Origin: Phlebotomus papatasi | Lineage: Eukaryota > Arthropoda > Insecta > Diptera > Psychodidae | DNA: 64,000 bases | Reading direction: 5' to 3' | NCBI RefSeq assembly: GCF_024763615.1 | Contig: NC_077224.1 | Location: forward strand, 75,278,712-75,342,711 | Shown: positions 60,201 through 64,000 of the stretch, in pieces | Layout of the letters: the number at the start of each line of letters is the position of its first letter | How positions within the stretch are numbered: position 1 is the first letter of the stretch | Program-made: the position numbers and the translations under genes | The notes under the pieces: generated by a model | The model's database searches: none | Seen by the model: the letters and a program-made list of their open reading frames with translations, nothing else | Told to the model about the DNA's origin: nothing

Positions 60201-60671
60201 ACATCGCCACATGCCAATTTCCAACCAGATCTCCTGCGGAATATCGATGGCAGTCGAGAGATCAAACGGCAGCACCGGGACGTTGAGATTGTCGGGCAAA
60301 TTGAAATTGAAACGCAGAGTCGACAGGAGGAACATATCGTAAAGAGGGATGAGCCAGACGTGGCTCAGCAGCAAAAGGCACAGAACGGTGTTGGGGATGT
60401 TCATGTAAATTGTACTGATGAAGAGCATACCGAGGACGATGAGGGTGAGATCAAGAAGATGACAACACCAGTATGGGGAGCAACGCCAGTTGATATTGTT
60501 GGGGATTTTGGTGAGGAAGTTGAGCGTGAAATTGTACTAATTGTGTCCGGATATAGGAAGAGCACTAGAGGCGTATCTGATAGCAATTTCAACAATTCAG
60601 CTCAAGACACCAAACTCTGTGTAAAGAGTCAACCCAGCGACTCAAATATCTCCACATTGATTCACAACAAG
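54233..60671 (+). CDS. Unrecognised acidic Asn-rich protein, partial (three exons, continues right)
   Basis: Proposed CDS = join(54243..54522, 59309..59524, 59692..60671), 492 codons open at the 3' end. Exon 1 follows acceptor TTTGCAG (54232) and holds an ATG at 54243. No in-frame stop separates the ATG from the acceptor, so coding could begin further upstream. Using the donor GTGAGT at 54523 gives phase 1 and joins in frame to 59309, whose acceptor has a TTCTAAC branch-point word. The second intron is also phase 1. Exon 3 ends AACAAG|GTAATT in phase 0. Features: Asn run at residues 15-19; acidic DEEEEDSEEN at about 138-147; Ser-rich stretch; GIINPNYPGFQHLAHTL at about 185-201, the most conserved-looking segment; then a long, low-complexity acidic region. 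No enzyme motif, signal peptide or membrane helix. Probably the intracellular, disordered N-terminal part of a larger protein. An alternative start is the ATG at 59341. Confidence 0.65.
54523..56120 (+). other. First intron of the unrecognised gene, left part
   Basis: AT-rich DNA without recognised elements. Short open frames (55285 minus, 55801 plus and others) have no motifs. The intron is 4.8 kb in total and holds the large repeat at 56125. Confidence 0.5.
56125..57954. mobile_element. 1.8-kb element V with three 300-bp internal modules
   Basis: AGGTGAGATTCTTAAC at 56125-56140 is exactly inverted as GTTAAGAATCTCACCT at 57919-57934, and TAATCCTAAC (56155) pairs with GTTAGGATTA near 57944. 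The interior is GC-richer than its surroundings. Three diverged tandem modules carry AATTTTAGTATGTT (56491, 56791, 57079), TCCGGTTCTA (56610, 56910, 57199) and a G-rich GGGCGCT-type word (56713, 57002, 57302). There are many stops in all frames and no transposase. Inside module 3, ATAGAACCGGAGATAT is exactly inverted about 46 bp later. Confidence 0.7.
56258..56301. repeat. CCGG palindromic microsatellite
   Basis: A run of CCGG units broken by two CCGT steps in element V, 44 bases and almost entirely C and G in an AT-rich window. It is self-complementary throughout. Confidence 0.9.
58412..58533 (+). repeat. Four-copy 30-bp tandem repeat
   Basis: The unit begins GGTTTCTCGGGTTTCGCGAT and is spaced exactly 30 bp (58414, 58444, 58474, 58504). 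The first and last units are diverged. Because 30 is a multiple of three it leaves open frames on both strands (for example VGFSGFAMQF repeats), but these are a by-product. It lies within or beside a family F element. Confidence 0.85.
58578..58692. mobile_element. Family F right terminus
   Basis: GGGTCAAAATCCTGAATTGG, CGTTCGGGGTTTTGACC, TTTCGGGATTTTGACC, TTTTCGGGATTTTGGC, TTTCGGTATTTTGGC and end CTGGCCGGGACCA: inverted units of the CAAAATCCCGAAA type. Its left terminus is uncertain, perhaps near 58340. Confidence 0.6.
59160..59215. repeat. AGAATCTCA-ended repeat fragment
   Basis: GCATTCCGAGTTCACTTGTA then AAGAATCTCAGATATCAGAA, related to the right end of element V (57900) and to 12940. It lies 100 bp before exon 2 of the unrecognised gene. 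Confidence 0.5.
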
Positions 60672-61071
60672 GTAATTGAATTTTAGCCCATTTCGCCAAC
60701 CCCACCATCGTTTAATATCGTGGCACTGAAGGGTTAGTTGGAAAGTTCGGCGAGTAAACGATAAAACACTATTAGCGCCTTTAAATTTCGGTGCCTTTAA
60801 GGGCCGGGGGTAACATTAGCCTTGAAAAATGCGACCAGTTTTAGTGTCATTTTTTTCCTGTTTTCGTAAACAATTCACGAGATATCTTCAAAACTACGTA
60901 GGTTGTCAATTTGGGGTTTTTGGTTGCCTCTTCGTTATTAAATTGGCTTTTATTTTGTATTAGTATTTTTTACTAATTTTTTCTACAATGACAGAAAACA
61001 GCTAATAAACTCAAAAGTTTTTTCGGCGCGCTAGAAACATATGGGAAACATAGGAAATGTCATGTCCCTGT
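60672..61071 (+). other. Intron of the unrecognised gene, left part
   Basis: Begins with the donor GTAATT. No element defined. The intron runs to the window edge because no further coding exon was seen. Confidence 0.5.
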
Positions 61072-61075
61072 TTAA

Positions 61076-61781
61076 GGGGTTACATGGGTCTATAAGGTCA
61101 AAAAATAGGCTTTTTTTCTGATAATAATTTATTGTGTAGAAAATATTTTAGAAGTTCCAACTTTTGGAATATGAAGAGTAACTTTAACACAAAATAAAAA
61201 AAAATTAGAAAAATTTTGAAAATTCGACCGTTGGTAGCTGATTTTCAGAACCCTTCCTAAAAAAACAGACCTTGCGGTAGGCAGGATTTCTCCCAGTAGA
61301 TTCATCTGGAATCAAAAAACCAAATACATTCTGTTAGTGGATTGGTTGGACCCGCGGATGAACGAATGATTTTTGAAAAAAACAAAATTAGGATTTTTGG
61401 TTAAAGTTTTCGTAAAAAAGTATCAATTTTACCGTATTTTTTAACACATTTTGTATTGTAAAAATGTTTCTGAATAAAGGAAGTGCAAATCCTTCGTTCA
61501 AACACTAGATAATACTTTTCAAAACAAGTATGCAAAATTTCAGAAAGATCGGTTCAGTAAATTTTGAATAATCTTGACTACTGCATTGTAAAACGGTGTT
61601 TTGAGAAAAACGCGTTTAAAGTTTTACAACAATATGGTCGCGCGGGCGGAATGCATAACTAAAACTGCTCTACCTCCGAGAGTTTCACACCGATTGACTT
61701 GAAATTTTCAGAAAATATTTTTCAAATGTTATACTAACTATAAAAAAATTTTTTTTTGACCTGAGGGACCCCTGTAACCCC
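61076..61781. mobile_element. TTAA-flanked element Q (706 bp)
   Basis: TTAA at 61072-61075 and 61782-61785 flanks ends GGGGTTACATGGGTC and GACCCCTGTAACCCC-like text (GAGGGACCCCTGTAACCCC). A TTAA target duplication is typical of the piggyBac superfamily. The interior has words such as TTTTGAGAAAAACGCG and no transposase frame, so it is non-autonomous. Confidence 0.75.
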
Positions 61782-62028
61782 TTAACAGAAAAATTTATTG
61801 TACAACTTAAAGTTCGTTATAGAGCTGTTAGAATCAAATTTAAATTCAAGTTTAACATTCGAAGAGCTAGGTTTTCTTCATATGCATTTAGTAAATTGAT
61901 TTAAATAACTTTCTAATCAAAAATTTAAATTTTGCAAACAAACCTTTTGTATTTCTTAAAAAAAAAGAAAATATGCTACAAATCTATTTCCTTACGTACG
62001 AATTAAAATTTGACAAAATAATAACATA

Positions 62029-62617
62029 CAGTGGGTGTCAATAGTGTGTTGCCTAATGCATGTTTGAAAAATTAAGTGAAAAAAATGATAGAAAAATATA
62101 CTTTTTCAAATTTTTCTTTTTGCAGATGAATTCCCCGTAATCCGTAGATATTATTTATATTTTTCAAAAAAAAAATTTTATTTCACATCAAAATAATTGT
62201 TTTCCAAAAGTTGGTCATTTTAGATTCATCAAAAGTTTGTTGCATCATTTAAAAAACTAATTCAAAATGAGTTTGTACATTTCTTAAGTTGCCAATAGTA
62301 AATATATGTATATAAAACTAATGATAAATAATAAGAAATAATCTGTTTTTGATAATTTATAATTTGGGTTAAAAATGGCCAATTACAAAAAGTTAGAAGA
62401 TCAGAAATTGGGCAAAGATACTATTAGAATCTCTGACATATGACTGTTTTGATATGAAATAAAATTAATTATTTTCTTGAAAAATATAAATAATATCTAC
62501 GGATTACAGGGAACTCATTTGCAAAAAGTAAAATTTGAAAAAGTACATGTTTCTATAATTTTTTTTTAACTTGATTTCTCAAACATACATTTGGCAACAA
62601 ACTATTGACACCCACTG
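62029..62617. mobile_element. Tc1/mariner-like MITE N (589 bp), very long inverted repeats
   Basis: TA at 62027-62028 and 62618-62619 flanks CAGTGGGTGTCAATAGTGTG and its inverse ACTATTGACACCCACTG. The arms match for roughly 150-170 bp per side, including TCCGTAGATATTATTTATAT. CAGTGGG ends with a TA target are typical of Tc1/mariner. No transposase frame. Confidence 0.85.
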
Positions 62618-62756
62618 TATGTACAGTTCTCTTCTATTAAAGAAATGATTATCTTTGAGTAGTTCAATAATTTGCAAAGAAATTATGTTTTAATCATTCA
62701 TTTTCATATATTTTGATTTTTTTATAACAATATTTGTTTCAAATTAAAAGTAGAGG

Positions 62757-62937
62757 AAGCCTTTCAGACTTCGCACATACCCTTGTTTCAAATATTTCAT
62801 ATTTTTAACATATTCCTTTAAAGAATCTGACCTAGTGGCAATAATATTTTAATAGCTTGTCTTAAGCCACATATTTTATGAAAAAAAGTCATATTCATTA
62901 CAGGAAAAGGGAAAATATGAAATGTTCGAAGCCAGAG
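62757..62937. repeat. Family B repeat, copy 3
   Basis: GACTTCGCACATACCCTTG, AAGAATCTGACCTAGTGGC and GAAATGTTCGAAGCCAGAG, in the order seen at 41278. Confidence 0.6.
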
Positions 62938-63179
62938 AAAACAGAATTTAGTAAAAGTTACGTTTCGCTAAGTTCGGAAAATTTTGAATTCTTGGGTCTT
63001 TAGCTAAATTCCGTAATTCCGTTTCGGAAATATGCGACTGCATTGCGGTCATTATAAGTAACATGATCTCTTAACGAAAATTTTTTATTTTAACTTTGTG
63101 ATGTTTGTTTATAAATACGAAAATATTTAGCTGTTTGTTCGACCGTTTTTAGAATCTAAATTTCATTTTTTTTCCAGTA

Positions 63180-63443
63180 ATGGCTCCGTCACACCTTTTA
63201 GATCAGGAAAATTTCGTGAAGTCGAAATTCGCATCCCTTTCTTTCTCACACATTTTGCAATGTCTCTCATTCTTTTCCTCTTCAAATTCAATTGAGATAA
63301 ATTGAATTTGGTGTGATGTTTAAAAGAAGAAGAAGAAGAGTACGAGAGAATGAGATAGACATATGCAAAGCGTATGAGAAAGAAAGGGAGTCGAATTTTG
63401 ACTTCATGAAATTTTCCTGATCTGAAAGGTGTTCCGGAGCCAT
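63180..63443. mobile_element. MITE family A, best-preserved copy (264 bp)
   Basis: ATGGCTCCGTCACACC then TTTTAGATCAGGAAAATTTC on the left. The right arm is its inverse, ending GTGTTCCGGAGCCAT. Arms of about 60 bp differ at few positions. The core has GAAGAAGAAGAAGAGTACG. It is the reference copy for the family in this window. Confidence 0.85.
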
Positions 63444-64000
63444 AATAGTTTTTTTTTAATTTTATTTATAAAAAAAGTATCTTTTGAAAAGGGCAACAGC
63501 GAAATTTTAAATTTGAGAAATACTCGTCGAACTTTCCTGATAACCAAACTGGCTACCCAGAAGAATATAGCAAAGTAAGAAGTATTTTAATTGAAATTAT
63601 GTGAGTCAATTGCGAGAATGAGGTCATTTCACGAATCATCGGATTTAATTGCTTCGCCAGTTGATCGGCTTTACTCTTTTGCCCTCTGCCCAAAAACAAT
63701 CTCTCTCTCTCCCAACCACCCACACAAAAATCCCACACGAACCATGTAAATTTTCAGTAATTAAAGGAGAAGAAAATTTCTATGCAGTGGCATTTTCCAG
63801 AAAAAAAATATTCCAGAGACATAAACTCCAACAAATGAAATTGTATTTGAACAACAAAAAATGTTTAACTCCCACACACTTTACGCACTCCTTTTCCCAC
63901 TCTATTTTTCCTGTTTTTTTCTCAACTTTTCAAACACACGAGGGGGTTTATTTATAGTGAAATGCGTGTGACCCCAATTTCCTCTTCTTTTTCTCTCTTT
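63444..64000. other. Right edge; no gene seen
   Basis: Pyrimidine-rich, unique-looking DNA, probably still the intron after 60671. Open frames on opposite strands (63553 and 63649) overlap each other and carry no motif. Confidence 0.4.

Overview
The window is AT-rich, repeat-dense nuclear DNA from an animal. It has short spliced genes, GT-AG introns, AATAAA signals and homologues of animal muscle and chaperone proteins. An insect, most likely a dipteran of mosquito or sand-fly type, fits best. I infer this from gene content and texture and cannot fix the species.

Layout. (1) Positions 481-3392, minus strand: a complete four-exon alpha/epsilon-sarcoglycan gene of 412 codons, rebuilt across three phase-2 introns. 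(2) Positions 4033-5127, plus strand: a complete three-exon HspBP1/Fes1-type Hsp70 nucleotide exchange factor gene of 323 codons. The two genes are head to head over a shared 640-bp region. (3) About 5,176-31,700: no gene I can support, but many short inverted-repeat elements (MITEs), several nested in one another. (4) 31,716-37,533: a 5.8-kb LTR-bounded element with two 237-bp LTRs that look identical, a CTAT target duplication and no gag or pol reading frame. (5) 37,534-54,230: more MITEs, a cluster of stacked insertions including a solo LTR (50,743-51,883), and a 430-bp tandem duplication. (6) 54,233-60,671, plus strand: three or more coding exons of an unrecognised acidic, Asn-rich protein that continues beyond the right edge. 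The rest is intron with further transposable elements.

The most interesting pattern is a set of elements with ends TAGGG...CCCTA (5176, 18542, 22782, 23641, 29921, 39403, 45190, 51211, and probably 52205). Each has its own short motif at its termini. In most of the larger ones the motif recurs about 180-210 bp inside the left end and again near the right end. Two of them (18542/51211 versus 23641) are clearly homologous between the motif sites, yet the motif itself has changed at both left-hand sites. This suggests that terminal and internal transposase-binding sites switch together.

Limits: all calls are by eye. Repeat boundaries are accurate to a few bases where a target duplication is named and otherwise to about 10-20 bases. 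Copy number, expression and homology searches could not be run.
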